Under the pieces are notes generated by a model. That model ran no database searches, was not told where the DNA came from, and saw nothing but the letters and a program-made list of their open reading frames with translations. Positions 10,131 through 21,530 of a stretch of 64,000 bases of DNA are shown piece after piece. Position numbers and translations under genes: made by a program. The stretch is from Adiantum capillus-veneris (taxonomy: Eukaryota; Streptophyta; Polypodiopsida; Polypodiales; Pteridaceae), in NCBI GenBank assembly GCA_014529385.2, contig CM043944.1:66726895-66790894 (forward strand), given 5' to 3'. Every line of letters starts with the position of its first letter. Position 1 is the stretch's first letter.

Positions 10131-12164
10131 TACTTTACTGGAGGTTTCTCCAAATACACCCTAATTTCCTAGTACGCAACCAGATCTAAGGTTCATAAAG
10201 ACTTGCTAAGCCCTAGATAGAGTACATACCTTTGGATTGACTTGTTGTCAATTCTTCCACTTGACTGGATTGCACTTTTTGTCAAGCTACCGATTTCTTG
10301 TTTGCAACCTGATTCGTGTATAAATTTGATAAAGTTAGTTATTCTTCCACAAAGACTGTATAAGTTTTGCTAACTATTGTGGTTGGTCTATGTGTATCAC
10401 TTCAATTCAAGCTATGGAAGTCATCAATTGACTTTCAGAATCGACTTTTGCAAGAAATCAAAGGTTAATTTGTAGCTTGGAAACCAATGGAACATGTATC
10501 AATTTGGATCCGATTAAACCCAAAATTGCCCGGTGGCTTTGTATTATGCTGGTCTAACATTGTACAAGTTCAAAAGTAAAAAATGATGGCTCTATGTAGC
10601 ACTAGTAAATAATCGTGATTATTTACTTTTGCCAGTTTTTTGCAAATTTTGGTTAGATTTGCCAAGTATACACTCTGTTAAAGTCTATGGACAAGTTTCA
10701 ACAAGTTTAGACAAAGTCTGTTCAAGTTTATCATTTGTTTTGTGTCTGCAGACTCTGATTTCAAGAATCTGGCTTAAGTCTCACTTTTGTGATCCATATT
10801 TCACCAAAATTTATTTGTGTGGTCTACTTGATATGCTTGACCTTGTGGTATGCTCAAATATGCAAAATTGACAATTCTTGAAGCAGATGTAAATAATCAC
10901 GATTATTTACTCCATCTATATTTTTGCAAATTTTTTATCCCAACCTTGTCACAGATCTGTTAAGCACCTCAAGTTAAGGTCTCTAGTCAAGTTTCATCAA
11001 GTTTGGACAAGTTTTGGTCAAATGGTCATCAATTTTCAGTTTACAGACCGACTTTGCAAATTTGGTCACAATTTTCAATCCAATGATCCAAATCCTACCA
11101 ATTTTGGTTTGTGGGCTTATTAAAACATGGTAAAGCTAGTGGTATGCCAACATGGTCAAAAAAGGTAAAAAATGGGACAGATATAAATAATCGTGATTAT
11201 TTACTTTTGGTTGATTTTTTCATCTTTTTGGTCATCTGAGCATATACACATGTTTATCACATCAATATAAGCGTATAAATCAAATTTTATCTAGTTTGGA
11301 CAAAGTTTTTTCCAATTTATACTCAAGTTTCAGAAAGTCAGTACAAACTTTAGTTTTTACCTAGTTTTTTGCTAGTTTGGTGATCCAAATCTTTTGTGCC
11401 TTTACAAAAGTTGTTTGTATACATGCAATGAGTCAATGATATGAACCTTGGTCAAATTTGAGTTGAAAGTCAATAATCACGATTATTAGCTTCAGGCTTG
11501 AAATGAACCAATTTTTGCACTTTTTTCAAGGACAATCCTTTTATGAGTTATTTTAAGCCTATGAATCAAGTCAGAACTTAATTTGGCCTAAAATGTGAAG
11601 AAAAACTAAATAATGTGAGTTTTGGCCAACTCTTGAAATTTTTACCTCAAAGTGTCCTTGAGCTTACCCACTGGTTCATACAACTTTTAAGCTTACTCCC
11701 GAGTTGGATTGAGTGGTTTGGAGTCTTTTCATGCTATTTCTAGCCGTAGACCTAAAATTATGCACTTCAAATAACAACTCCACACTTGATTCTTTCAGAG
11801 AGAGCAATGTTTTGAAATCCACCTCGTATCCTACTTACCCTACTCCTAGGTTCTCATGCAAAGGGGTTGTAGAAAGTGTCCACAAACACTCGTTTTCTTG
11901 TTTTTTATGGTTTCCTGAGCATTGGCCTTAAGAATTGGCTTGTCTATCAATCATTCTCAAAATCCTACTCTAATCCTACAGTCCTAAAGTCCTAAAGGAA
12001 CTCGACAAGTACGTTTACTTCCAAGCTACCTCTACACAGCAGAAGACGACAATCTTAAGCTATGCAATTTCTAAAAGAAAGTTTTTGACTCTAGGAGATC
12101 CTAGAAGAAGTTAAAGGATAACTTCACCAGATGCTCTGTTTTTTCTTAGTTTAAGTCTCTTTGA
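10131..12164 (-). other. Element C leader (5' untranslated region), no gene
   Basis: Two kilobases between the primer site and gag, AT-rich and without a credible ORF. The part from about 10600 to 11490 is a diverged tandem array of roughly 285-bp units (shared phrases such as CAAGTTT, GGACAAG, TTTGCAAATTT), each carrying one AT-rich near-palindrome. The remainder, to 12164, shows no clear repeat. Confidence 0.7.
10606..11487. repeat. C leader palindrome array: four copies of TAAATAATCGTGATTATTTA-type motif
   Basis: Copies lie at 10606-10625, 10890-10909, 11184-11203 and 11472-11487 (the last is a shortened core). The outer arms TAAATAATC and GATTATTTA are exact inverted repeats; only the central GT/AC dinucleotide breaks symmetry, and it appears in either orientation. 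Spacing is 284, 294 and about 287 bp. A partial copy (AAAATCGTGATTATTA) is in the C LTR at 12518-12533. The arrangement matches that of the unrelated palindrome in A and B. Confidence 0.85.
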
Positions 12165-12182
12165 TCCCCGGAAATGGCGCCA
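12165..12182 (-). promoter_or_regulatory. C primer-binding site (tRNA-Asp type)
   Basis: The minus strand reads TGGCGCCATTTCCGGGGA, two bases from the LTR. It differs at two positions from the perfect tRNA-Asp complement seen in A. It marks the inner edge of C's 5' LTR. Confidence 0.85.
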
Positions 12183-12184
12183 TA

Positions 12185-12652
12185 TGTGGGACACGTGTCT
12201 AACCGCACCATCCTATCTTATTGAAGGATTAACGAGAACCACCATTAAATTGTCAACCCATGGGACGAAGCTGACTTGACTAGTGTATAGAGGCTATAAG
12301 AGGTTGTCAATCTCTAGAAAAACAACTAACAACTCACATCTAACTCAAGCTACACTCAAGTGACTGAAATCACCAAAAGCCAATCGCTCATCGGCAAGCA
12401 AATCACATACGTTACAACATCAAATGACATCCAAATGTAATGAAACTTCTAGCAAAAGTTTATAAGACCTAAGTACACATGCTTATGGTCTCAAACCCTA
12501 CTTTAGGTCAAGTTCCAAAATCGTGATTATTAATAGCAGTAGATTTTTGACCTAGTTGTTTTCGATATAGAATGCACCTAAATGCTTAGCAATGATGCCC
12601 CAATACCCCGCCTTTGAAATTTAGGTACTCGCAATGAAGTGTAAATTCCTAC
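12185..12652 (-). repeat. C 5' LTR, left part (split by element A)
   Basis: It starts TGTGGGACACGTG next to the primer site. The LTR continues at 50109 after the A insertion and ends GCTAACA at 50574, giving about 934 bp once A is removed, the same length class as the A and B LTRs. It holds a partial copy of C's palindrome at 12518-12533. Confidence 0.85.
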
Positions 12653-13597
12653 TGTTGGACGGGAAAGACTCACGCACCCATGAAGTGCATGCAAACACTA
12701 CCTAGATCAACATAATGTCAATCGAGGACACAGATGACACGATAGGCACACGGAGGAAATCTCTTTAGCTTGTCAGGCTGAGACCATCCTACACATACAA
12801 CACTCTGGAAGGCCAACTAAACCACAATCAAGAACCTCACTGCTCTCAACTACACCACCTAACCACATACACATATACGGAAGGTAACTCACCTAATCAT
12901 GCCAGATTCCTACAAAACTTAAGGAACACCATCCCCTCACTAGGATACACCTGTCCCTAAGCTTTTACACTCAAAACCCGTCTACGGAAAACGCGCAGGA
13001 TGACAGAGCAGAATTTGGAAAGTGCTCGAAACTGAAATTATGAGTACCTATGCGTAGCTTATGTTGCCACGATTCTATAGACTACTAGTACGCAGAAAAC
13101 AGACATCGTTTGATACACTTATGACAACAAATAGCTCGTAGATGCGTCGGCATGTGCGCTTTGTCTCGCGTGGAATGCTTGGCGTTGTCGCGTAGCTCTC
13201 CTCGAGCCTACAACAATGGTGCAGTTGGATCTCCAATGCGTTGAGCAAGCCGGGCGTAGCGGGAGGATGAAGCTCACACTCACTCTCTTTCTCTCTCACA
13301 CATAGTAGACGGCAGCGCTCAATTTTGATTATGATTAAAAGTCTTCCTTTACAAAATGACCTAGGTACCTTATATACTAAGGCTACCTTTGGTTTAACCA
13401 AAAATGGGGTTGAAAGGGTCAAATGGCTTTGTATTTACAATCTGGAAGTGCCATTGCACCCCGACTTCTGAAACTAGAATAACTACTCATTACAAATGAC
13501 ATTTATAGCCATAATCCGCAGCATTTCATAACTCGCAAAAGATAAGACTTTGGTACGAAACTTGAGTTATGTTCTGTTGTTGACCCAACGGTCAACA
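12653..13597 (-). repeat. A 3' LTR (945 bp)
   Basis: TGTTGGACGGG... to ...CGGTCAACA. A minus-strand TATA-like box is at 13369-13377. About 340 bp from the left end it has a partial palindrome (CGCGCAGGATG, 12992-13002), the half-motif of the A/B palindrome. Confidence 0.93.
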
Positions 13598-13632
13598 TTC
13601 CTCCCTTCCGCGCTCATGTCGTCCCCGACATG
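13598..13632 (-). promoter_or_regulatory. A polypurine tract and adjacent GGGA hairpin
   Basis: On the minus strand GGAAGGGAGGAA directly precedes the LTR, the usual plus-strand primer. At 13615-13632 lies CATGTCGTCCCCGACATG: a 7-bp stem whose loop reads GGGA in the transcript. The same hairpin is in B at 17069-17086 and 35746-35763. Confidence 0.85.
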
Positions 13633-13639
13633 ACCTGAT

Positions 13640-15013
13640 TGTCGATGGCGATGTGGTCTTTGCTGTTGTTTTGTTGTTGAAAAGAAAGTATAGACTAAAG
13701 CCTTTGGAGTAGCTTGTCTTGGCGCTTCTGGAACAGGTTGTACATACCTCTCCCTAGCATTTTCCATGCTATAATAGCACTCTTCCCCCGTATGGTTCGT
13801 CCATTTTCTCTCAATTTCACACCACTTAGGCTCTCCCGAATCAGACCTTACAAGAGGAATCAACCTCTTGACCAAGTTGTCGATAAGCTTTTCTTGATCA
13901 ATAGGTGCCGTTGGCTTGGCAATGGCCTCACTTATCTGTGAAACACTGTGCTGAGAGGATGTGTCATCTCCTTGACTCTTTAAGTCCTTTTCTTTGTATG
14001 CCCCACAGTTATCCACTAGATAAAGAGCTTCTTTGATCAACTCGTTTAACGTCATCCTCCTTATCATATGCAGATCCTTCTGAAGGCCCGCATGTCTCAT
14101 TCCCTGGATAAAGATTAGCATCAGTCGTGCTTGCGTAGGTAATTCCGCTCTGGGACAGAGCTTAACATATCTCTTGAGTCGTAATGATGCTTTGCGTACT
14201 GATTCATCCTCTTTCTGTTTGAATCTTTGGATTTGCGAGCCCGTGTTGTGAGCAATGCCTTTTGGCAAGAATTCTTCAATAAACTCCTCAAACAGCTCAT
14301 CTAGGGTCTCAAAATCCCATATTTCCACCGAGTCGAACCAAGTAGCTGCATCATCTTCTAGAGTGAATCCAAATCCTGCAAACTGTGTCGCAAAATCTGA
14401 AACTTCCTCTGCTCTAATCACTCTTCTAAAAGCCGCTACGTGATCTCTCGGATCTTCATCTCCGGAGTATTTTCTGTTTACCCATTTCTGGAATTGGGAT
14501 GGTCTAACTCGTGGATTGTCTACAAGTCTAACCACAGACTCTCCCAATCCTTCTCTCGTTATTGCTCTTGCAGGGAATCCTGGTGACTCTCTTCTTGGAA
14601 TTCCTATAGGAATTCTCGTGTTTTGGTGGAGGCATTTGTGGTCCTTCATTGACCAAATATCCACCTCTTTCTAATACAGTCTGTGGATTTGTGATTTCTA
14701 CAACTCTGTATTCTTGTCCATACTTGTCGACAACTATAGATCTCCATTGACAGTCGACTCCGTATATGTAGACATATAAGAGCTTGTAATCCGTTATCTC
14801 TTCTAGGTATGGATCTGAGAACCTATAAAGATTGACCTCATTGTTGTCAATGTATCTATATAGTCCTTCACTCTCATGACCAATCATCCAAACTCTCTCA
14901 ACAAGATGGATCTTTTTCAATTGCAAGTTTGGAAGATCCATTGTAGGAGGATATTCCTCTATCGTCGGGATCTCCAATCTTGTGTAAGCTGCGTTTGAAT
15001 CTAGGGTAGACAT
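13640..15013 (-). CDS. A Gag (capsid only, frameshifted)
   Basis: Two overlapping frames. From 15013 to about 14590 is the N-terminal extension (HESEGLYRY, DKYGQEYRVVE), related to HESEGIVSYF and DRYGREYQRI in B. After a frame change near 14600, from about 14590, comes the capsid core (RPSQFQKWVNRKY, DPRDHVAAFRRVIRAEEV, EDDAATWFDSVE), which is uninterrupted. It stops being Gag-like soon after a TNHTGEECYY segment. The open frame then reads through the hairpin and polypurine tract into the LTR (to 13567), which is probably incidental. There is no zinc knuckle, so this Gag could form particles but may not bind RNA as B's does. The break is one indel. Confidence 0.82.
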
Positions 15014-16114
15014 GATTTCTGGGCTTAAGATATTTTTCTTGGTTCAAGTAGACTTAGTCCACTATGTTCAAGTGCTTTGGTTAGGGAGGAGTCAAAACTA
15101 TGTCAAAAACCGCAACCGTTTCCTCACAATTCTCGCAAATTGTCGCTTTCAGACACCCCTGACTTCCGGATGAATTTTGAGGCCTTAAACGATGTTTTTT
15201 TCAAAGTAGAACTAAATAGTTGTCGTGGGCATGCATTTAGTTCAAGTTTTTCTCCAAGATGTATAGAGTCGCTCTCAGGCTACGTTTTGATATAAAAACT
15301 TTTTCGATGTAATACGGTTTGTGAAAGTTATGGCCAAAATAGTGAAATGCAGTTTAGACTGGTCAAAATGAGTCCAAATTCAATTTTAAAAGAAGATTTG
15401 GGATCTCTGTGACACTGTGAACACTTCTGTATGGTCAAAATTACAGCTGGACCCTAAAACTAGCCTTGAGACATCCTACGCGTAGGATGTATATATGCTC
15501 AGAATTTAACAAAATTTAGTCCAGAGAGTCCCCTTAAGTCCAGCAACAGAATGGTATGCTCAGAATTTCATTTGGACCTAAAAATGGCCTTGACATCCTA
15601 TGCGTAGGATGTCTTTTTGCTCAGAATGACTTGAAATTTTCACCCTAGCTTCTCCTTGATGTGCTGATCACAATGGTGTGCTCATAAGTTGGTTTGGAGT
15701 CCTAAATCAAGCTGGAGACATCCTACGCGTAGGATGTCTTTTTGCTTTGTTTCAGCTCAAACTTGCACTGTAGCTTCCCCTTGATGTGCTAAACTCACAG
15801 CTATTTTTACTTTTTGATTCTGACACCTATAGGTTGGTCAAATGATCAAGAATTTGTTCCAAAAGCCTGATGTCTGTTCTGATGAATTCCTAAGTCAAAT
15901 CAACTCCAAATTGGACCAAATTTGCCTAGGAGGCTTGCCTAAGGCTATATGACAGCATGCTATGTCCATAGTAGAATTTTGGTTTCAGAATTATGTAGTA
16001 GACATCCTACGCATAGGATGTCTTACTGCTCAGAATTTCCCCAAATTTGAACCACAGACTCTCCTTAAGGTGCTGATCACTGTGGTATGCTCATAATTAA
16101 GTTTGGAGTGCAAA
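15014..16114 (-). other. A leader, gag-proximal part, with four palindromes
   Basis: Non-coding. Palindrome copies lie at 15471-15490 (perfect), 15593-15612 (CCTATGCG core), 15718-15737 (perfect) and 16002-16021 (CGCAT core). They are embedded in diverged 120-285-bp units with shared phrases (GCTCAGAATT, CTTCCCCTTGATGTGCTGA, GGTATGCTCATAA). Element B inserted just beyond, at 16115. Confidence 0.85.
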
Positions 16115-16119
16115 ATCAC
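16115..16119. repeat. Target-site duplication of element B, left copy
   Basis: ATCAC here and at 41061-41065. This proves that 16120-41060 entered as one insertion unit within A's leader array. Confidence 0.92.
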
Positions 16120-17051
16120 TATTGGACGGATACGCCGCGACGGACGTCAGCACAGCGAGAACTCACCTAACAAGTAATGTCAGCTAAGGACAAAGCTCGA
16201 CCCGCAGGCGCATGGAAGCAAGCATAAGATGTCAACTTACACTCGACCGACTTCTAACTAGTTCCTACAGACGCCCCTACCAATTGTCTAAGTCACAGTC
16301 TTCAAGAGAACAAAAGAGGATGCTTCCTACAACGCTTGCTAGAGCCGAAAACCTATCAAACACTTCCGAAACACCACAGAACTTGAAGGAGACCCTACGA
16401 ATACCTATAGGCCACTCTCCCTAAGGTCTGTGAACCAAAGTCACGACCCAAAACACCCGGTGCACAAACACGTAGGATGTCTGGCTGAAATCTGCAAGTC
16501 TTCGTTTCCAAAATTTGAAGTGCCTAATGTGTGTTTCTACTCAATGTGAACATGTGGATATGCTGCAATGCAAAATCAGACAACGTATGCTCACCCAAAC
16601 AACCGATGAAGCTCGTAGAAGAAGCTCCCGAAGCCGGACTGTATGCGCGCAATGTTGGTATCGGCTCGTAGCTCTAGTCGAGGGCAAAACGCTGCACTTC
16701 TTCGCACTCGATTCCGACCACCGTAGCATACGTAGCGTCAAGACAAAGCTCACACTCTCTCTCACGTACACAGTACGCTCACTCACAAACTTAAACTTGT
16801 TTAAAATGACAAAAGGTCCTTCATTAAGGTCAAAAAGTGATATATATACCTTACAACTTCTCAAACCCTAAAGTTCCAAAATCATCCATCTACTCCTTCT
16901 AACTATCAAAACTGGGATACAATCTGGAAACTTCTGTAAGTCCCAATATTTACAAGGTGAAAAACCGGGTTTTCCTCAATGAATGACTAATTACAAAAAA
17001 TAATAATCCACCGAGTAGTTAGATGCCGTGGGGTGTGTCTAGCTTCTAACA
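16120..17051 (-). repeat. B 3' LTR (932 bp)
   Basis: It ends ...CTTCTAACA. It begins TATTGG where the middle copy has TGTTGG, a G-to-A change at the terminal dinucleotide. A minus-strand TATA-like run is at 16841-16848 and a half palindrome (CGTAGGATGT) at 16471-16480. It differs from the middle LTR at about 40 positions, nearly all in its first 680 bp. Confidence 0.93.
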
Positions 17052-17086
17052 TCCCCCCCCTCCTTGTTCATGTCGTCCCCGACATG
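17052..17086 (-). promoter_or_regulatory. B polypurine tract and GGGA hairpin (first interior)
   Basis: The minus strand reads AAGGAGGGGGGGA directly against the LTR. The hairpin CATGTCGTCCCCGACATG (17069-17086) lies just before it in transcript sense. It is the plus-strand primer site. Confidence 0.88.
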
Positions 17087-17103
17087 GCCTTGATCTTTTT
17101 GCT

Positions 17104-20100
17104 TCACCTTATGGTCTCCCGCATCTTTAGCAGCGATTCGTACCGTGCATGTAGATTCAGCATTGTTGGCCCAAAGATGTCTGTATGCATGGTAAAGAAC
17201 CCCGTGTAGAAAGCTTCTTCAAACGCCTGGAGGTGATAAGATGGGAGAAACATGATTCTTTGATATAATGCATGTATCACCTCCTTGGAAGGTTGACCTG
17301 ACATATCATACGCACATCTGTATGTGTCCTGGAAGAAGAATATGCTGTTAGTCACCTGTCCTGGCTTGAAGGTTTCAAACACTGCTAGGATGGTTCTGCA
17401 AATCTTTCTCATCATGATGCATGTAAGGTCAGGTGAGCCAGTGAACAACTTTATGGCGCCCGTTAGGGTTTTCACCATGTATTGTACACTTATTCTCTCA
17501 CCTGCCTTCACGCCTGGCAACTTTGGGTAGTTCAGCCAAGTGGGTTGGCTTCTCTGTAAGATTTCGTGTGCTTTCCACGTCCTAACCCTTGGTAGAGGGC
17601 AGAAGCTGAGATTGTCCCTGATGTATTTAGGTGCCTCTACCAAGTGTATTAGGTATTGCGGGTACTTGGTAAGCCAAGATTTCCTCCACTTGGGCTGAGA
17701 ATCTACTATCAGCCTTACTCCTTCTGGCCTCGAGGTGTCTCCGCTGTAGAGAGGGACCGTTGGTTCTTCTCTGATCCGCTGGTTTATTGTTGTCTCTTCA
17801 TATTTAATCAATGGATATGGGAGAAAGGGTTGTAGCCATTCGCGCCTGAGATTGCTGGCATCAATTTTCTGAATTGTCATTGATTTGAAAACCCTCTGTT
17901 CCCATTCCAAGGCCTCTTTGGTGCTCTCTTTAAGCTCTGCCTCTATTGCTTTTCACAATTTTTCCTCTTCTTCTTGTGTTAGATCCTGGGGCTCTTGAGA
18001 GCAGTCTACTATGCTTTCCTCTGGCATGGGTGTGTCCACAGGATCCGACACATTGTCGAGGTCAATTCCCTCATTGGCAGCTGGCCCTGAGCTCTCTCGT
18101 TCTGCTTGTTGTCGGCTTTTCAACTCCTCTATTTGCGTGAGGAGTGTCTGCTTCTCCGCTTCTGCTTCGCCGCCCATAGTCACGAGGAGGTCATTGAGTT
18201 CAACATTTACTTTTTCTACCTCCTCGAGCTTTATCTTGATGCTCGTCAATTCTTCTTGTAGGGCCTTTTGGCTGTCCTCCAATCTGGTTTGCATTGCAAT
18301 AGAACCTTCAGCCATGATCACCCTCTGCTTCTTCTCGAGAGTCAACTGCTTTTGGAGTTCCTGCATTTTCTCTTCATACATTTGACTCTCCGAAATAATT
18401 TGAGTTGAGCTTGTAGCTCTAACTCGCGCAGGTGATGCTCTCAGCCTCTGGATGGTTTGATCTTTGACTTTTACTTGGTCCTTGAGCTCAAGGACTTCAT
18501 CCAAGCTTGCTTCTTGTTCTATTTCTGCCTTCTCCTTAGCATTCCTCAAGGCCTCTACTTCTTTTGTTTCTTCTGCTAGATGGAGTGTCAGATTATCCCT
18601 TTCTTTTTCTGCATCTCACAATGACTTGCTGAGTTGCAGGCACTCTTCTTTAGCTGCTTGCAATTTCTTTGTCGCTGCCTCATTTGCTTCTTCCTTTGTT
18701 TGGCAGTTTTGTAGAGCAGTGGCTAGGTTGGCCTGGAGGTTAGCTTCTTTTGCCTATAGTAGATCTCTTTCCATTTTGGTCTTTACTTTAGTGGCTCTTA
18801 GAGTTATCAACTCTTCGTCTGATGCAACAGCTTGTGCCCTTATTGCATCTATCATTGTCATCACCACATCCCAATCATTCGAGGGCGGGTGCAGGTCAAT
18901 CGTGTAGGTAGCAATCTCCTTAAGTTCAACTAGCCGAATGCCTGGCAGCTGTTCTTCACTTCGTGTCCTTGCCAAGTCGAATGCGACTGTGGCGGCTTCT
19001 TCCTTTGAATAGCCTGCAGCTAGCAGGTCCAAAAATGCATAGTATGCTTCCTCGAGCTTTTTTTGTTCAGATGCAGGCTTGGCTTCTTCTTTGTGTTCAG
19101 GTTCTGTCTTGTGCTCTTTCTCTTCATCGTGGTGTTCTTCTTGCTTGTCTCCGGCCTTCTGATCTTCTGGAGGAGGGCTGCTAGGAGGTGGTGATGGCGG
19201 TGGGCTAGGTTTAGGGCTACCTGGTAAAGCTGTAGGTTTGCCCTTGAAATCCCTATCTGCTTTCGTCTTTCTTTCTCTTTCCTTGTTTTCTTGTTCATCT
19301 AGCAACGTTTGCCGTATTTGCTCCACTTCTTCCTCGGTGAAAGGGATGTGTGGAATTTTTTCCGTCGCAGCATCAAGAATCTCAAAATTCTAGATATAGT
19401 CTTTGAAGTAGTCCCTCTTCACTCTTCTTGAGGATCCGGACATCGACTCAAGGGATGGCTTCCATAATTCGTTTAGATCGCCCTTGAGGGCTCTTTCTGC
19501 TCGGAAACTCTCCATTAGCCTCTCGAGTCTAGCCGCTTTTTGTGATCGAGTCTCTTTGACTGGCACTTGAGCAGATTCTTTTTTGCCTTTCTTTTGCTCA
19601 GGTTGCTCCTCTTCCACTGGCTCCAGTCGTCTCTTTAACCTTGTAGCCACCCTTGGTGCTCGTTGTGGCTCATCTTCTTTGTCTTCCTTTATCCTTAGCC
19701 AGTCATTCTGAGATGGGGGGTCAGGCCACCTTCCCTTGGCATGTAGTGCTGCATAAACTACCTTGGTTATCATCTCTCCTGCCACTATGTAGGTTGTCTT
19801 TTTGTTTCCCATATTTACCAGGCTATCTTGTATGTATGCCGCATAATTGATTATCTTTGGGGTGCCCTTCGTCATTGCCCAAGGAAAGGTTGTGGCAATT
19901 GCAACTGGTGGCATCCTGTACTTCTGCGGCCTCTTCGTGCACATGTGGAAGTATTGGTTGTACAATTGGCTCATGATCGCCAACTTTGGGTTGGCGATGT
20001 CTTCAAAAGTGTAATTAGCCTTTTTCTCTTTGTACACCTTTACTTCATCCCTTCTCTTTGTCACACTGTCTCCCTGATTGGAGAGATCTAGTGTATGGGC

Positions 20101-20568
20101 GACAACCCTTTCTGTAATAATGATCTCTGTGTTGCGTCTGCCGTGCAAATCCGTCACCTTGGCCACTCCATCTTCTCTAATACTGGTCACAAACTCCCAT
20201 ACTCTTTTGACGTCCACCCCTGCTGGGATTGCTTCAAAATAGTTATGGAGGTCAATTTTCTCCAAGTAGCCGGCCATTTTGCTCCGGAAAAATTCATTGA
20301 GCTCCCTTGGCAGCATTGGCAGCTCTATTATATTTCCGTCAGTGTCCTTGGATACTCCTTGGTAGATTTTTAGGTCGTTTGACTCTAGTAGATCTTCCTG
20401 TATCCAGGTGCTTGTAGGCTTTAATGTTCCCTGTGGAATGACAAATGGTTCCACCTCGTCTAGATAGTCTTTGATTGTCATTCTCTTCTTCTTTGCTGGT
20501 GACTTCGAGGCTGCCATAGACCCTGTTGTACTCAGTAATCCAAAGTTAAGCGTTTTTTTTTTTTTCAT
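17104..20568 (-). pseudogene. B env-position ORF, first copy (coiled-coil protein, broken)
   Basis: A roughly 1,150-codon reading region between pol and the 3' LTR, where Athila elements carry an extra ORF. Pieces: 20568-19390 (N-terminal domain with a KKKRMTIKDYL start, then TTFPWAMTKGTPKIINY and a basic RRLEPVEEEQPEQKKGKK linker), 19326-18754 (Pro-rich PSPPPSPPPSSPPP stretch and a helical segment), 18549-17953 (long Glu/Lys/Gln coiled coil) and 17910-17104 (C-terminal domain). Breaks are a TAG near 19390, TGA codons near 18618 and 17951, and a deletion of about 27 bp near 18750 relative to the second copy. I see no signal peptide or membrane segment, so an envelope role is not supported. 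Function unknown; the N-terminal domain may relate to plant transposon-associated ORF1 domains (weak). Confidence 0.75.
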
Positions 20569-20692
20569 ATCAGCTGCTAAACTGAGTTTTACTTATCCAA
20601 ATGACTTGAAAATTGAAATCATAGCTCAAAAGGAACTTGTGAAGCTGTGCATGTGCTCACAGTGCAAATTTGACAAAAAAAAATCCATCTAT
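20569..20692 (-). other. Short spacer between the B extra ORF and its palindrome array
   Basis: Non-coding; a T-run at 20552-20566 marks the region just around the ORF start. Nothing else is recognisable. Confidence 0.5.
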
Positions 20693-21530
20693 ACATCCTA
20701 CGCATAGGATGTCTTTTTCTTCAGAACTGGTTCATACTTGACTTGTAGGTAGTGTAAGGCTCATGGAACATGGTTATAAGATTGGATTTGAATTTGGATG
20801 TCAAAAAGTGGATTTTTGGGCTGATTTAGGCTTTAAGTCACAATTTTGATGGGTTGAAACTTGGTATATGGGCTCAATGCATCATGGTATTAGCTCCTAT
20901 GATGTCATTTCTTGCACAGAAGTCTAAATCTAAGCTTAAGACATCCTACGCGCAGGATGTCTTTCTCTTCAGAACTACATGAAACTTGATCAGTGGGTTG
21001 TCCTTGACCTGTGGAACATAGCCATGTTCTTGGATTTGTATTTGGATAATATTTGATGCCTATAGGGCTCTATGAGGTGTTTTTGGGCTCAAAAAATGTA
21101 TCTTGAAGGTGTTGGGGGTCAAAAGTGATTAGAAGGGCTTCAAGCTTGACATATGGGCTCTTGTTGATGAGGTTATTACTTCTAAAATGACAAAACTTCT
21201 CCTTCATGCCCAAAAGGTCCATTAGACATCCTACGCGTAGGATGTCTTTTTCTTCATTTTTGCTCCCAGACCACACAGAAAGTTAGCTGATGTGTATGTG
21301 AATGTGTTGTGCAAATCTCATGAGATTTGGAAAATATTTGGTAGGTTAATGGCCCTTTAGTGCCTTTATGCGCTATCTTTGCGTTTTTCCATGCATATGA
21401 GGTCCAATCTCTTCCAAAGGTGATGAAATTTGGTGTAGGGCTTGTGAATGTCATTCAGAACATGTGCATGGCAAGAATTGTTGGGTTTTGTGCCAAGAAT
21501 TGCCCTTGAGACATCCTATGCGTAGGATGT
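20693..21530. repeat. B internal palindrome array, upstream of the extra ORF
   Basis: Four copies: 20693-20712 (CGCAT core), 20941-20960 (CGCGC core), 21226-21245 (perfect ACATCCTACGCGTAGGATGT) and 21511-21530 (CCTATGCG core). Spacing is 248, 285 and 285 bp. Between copies the units share order and wording. The array sits about 125 bp upstream of the extra ORF's start, as similar arrays sit upstream of gag in A and B. Confidence 0.9.

Noticed and set aside
16541-16864. Minus-strand 107-codon ORF in the B LTR (also 35218-35541)
   Set aside because: It lies wholly inside the LTR across the TATA-like box, has no motif, and is likely chance.
17946-20373. Long plus-strand ORFs over 18-20 kb and 36.6-39 kb
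   Set aside because: They are antisense shadows of the coiled-coil ORF; their Ser/Leu-rich composition follows from the Glu/Lys codons on the other strand.
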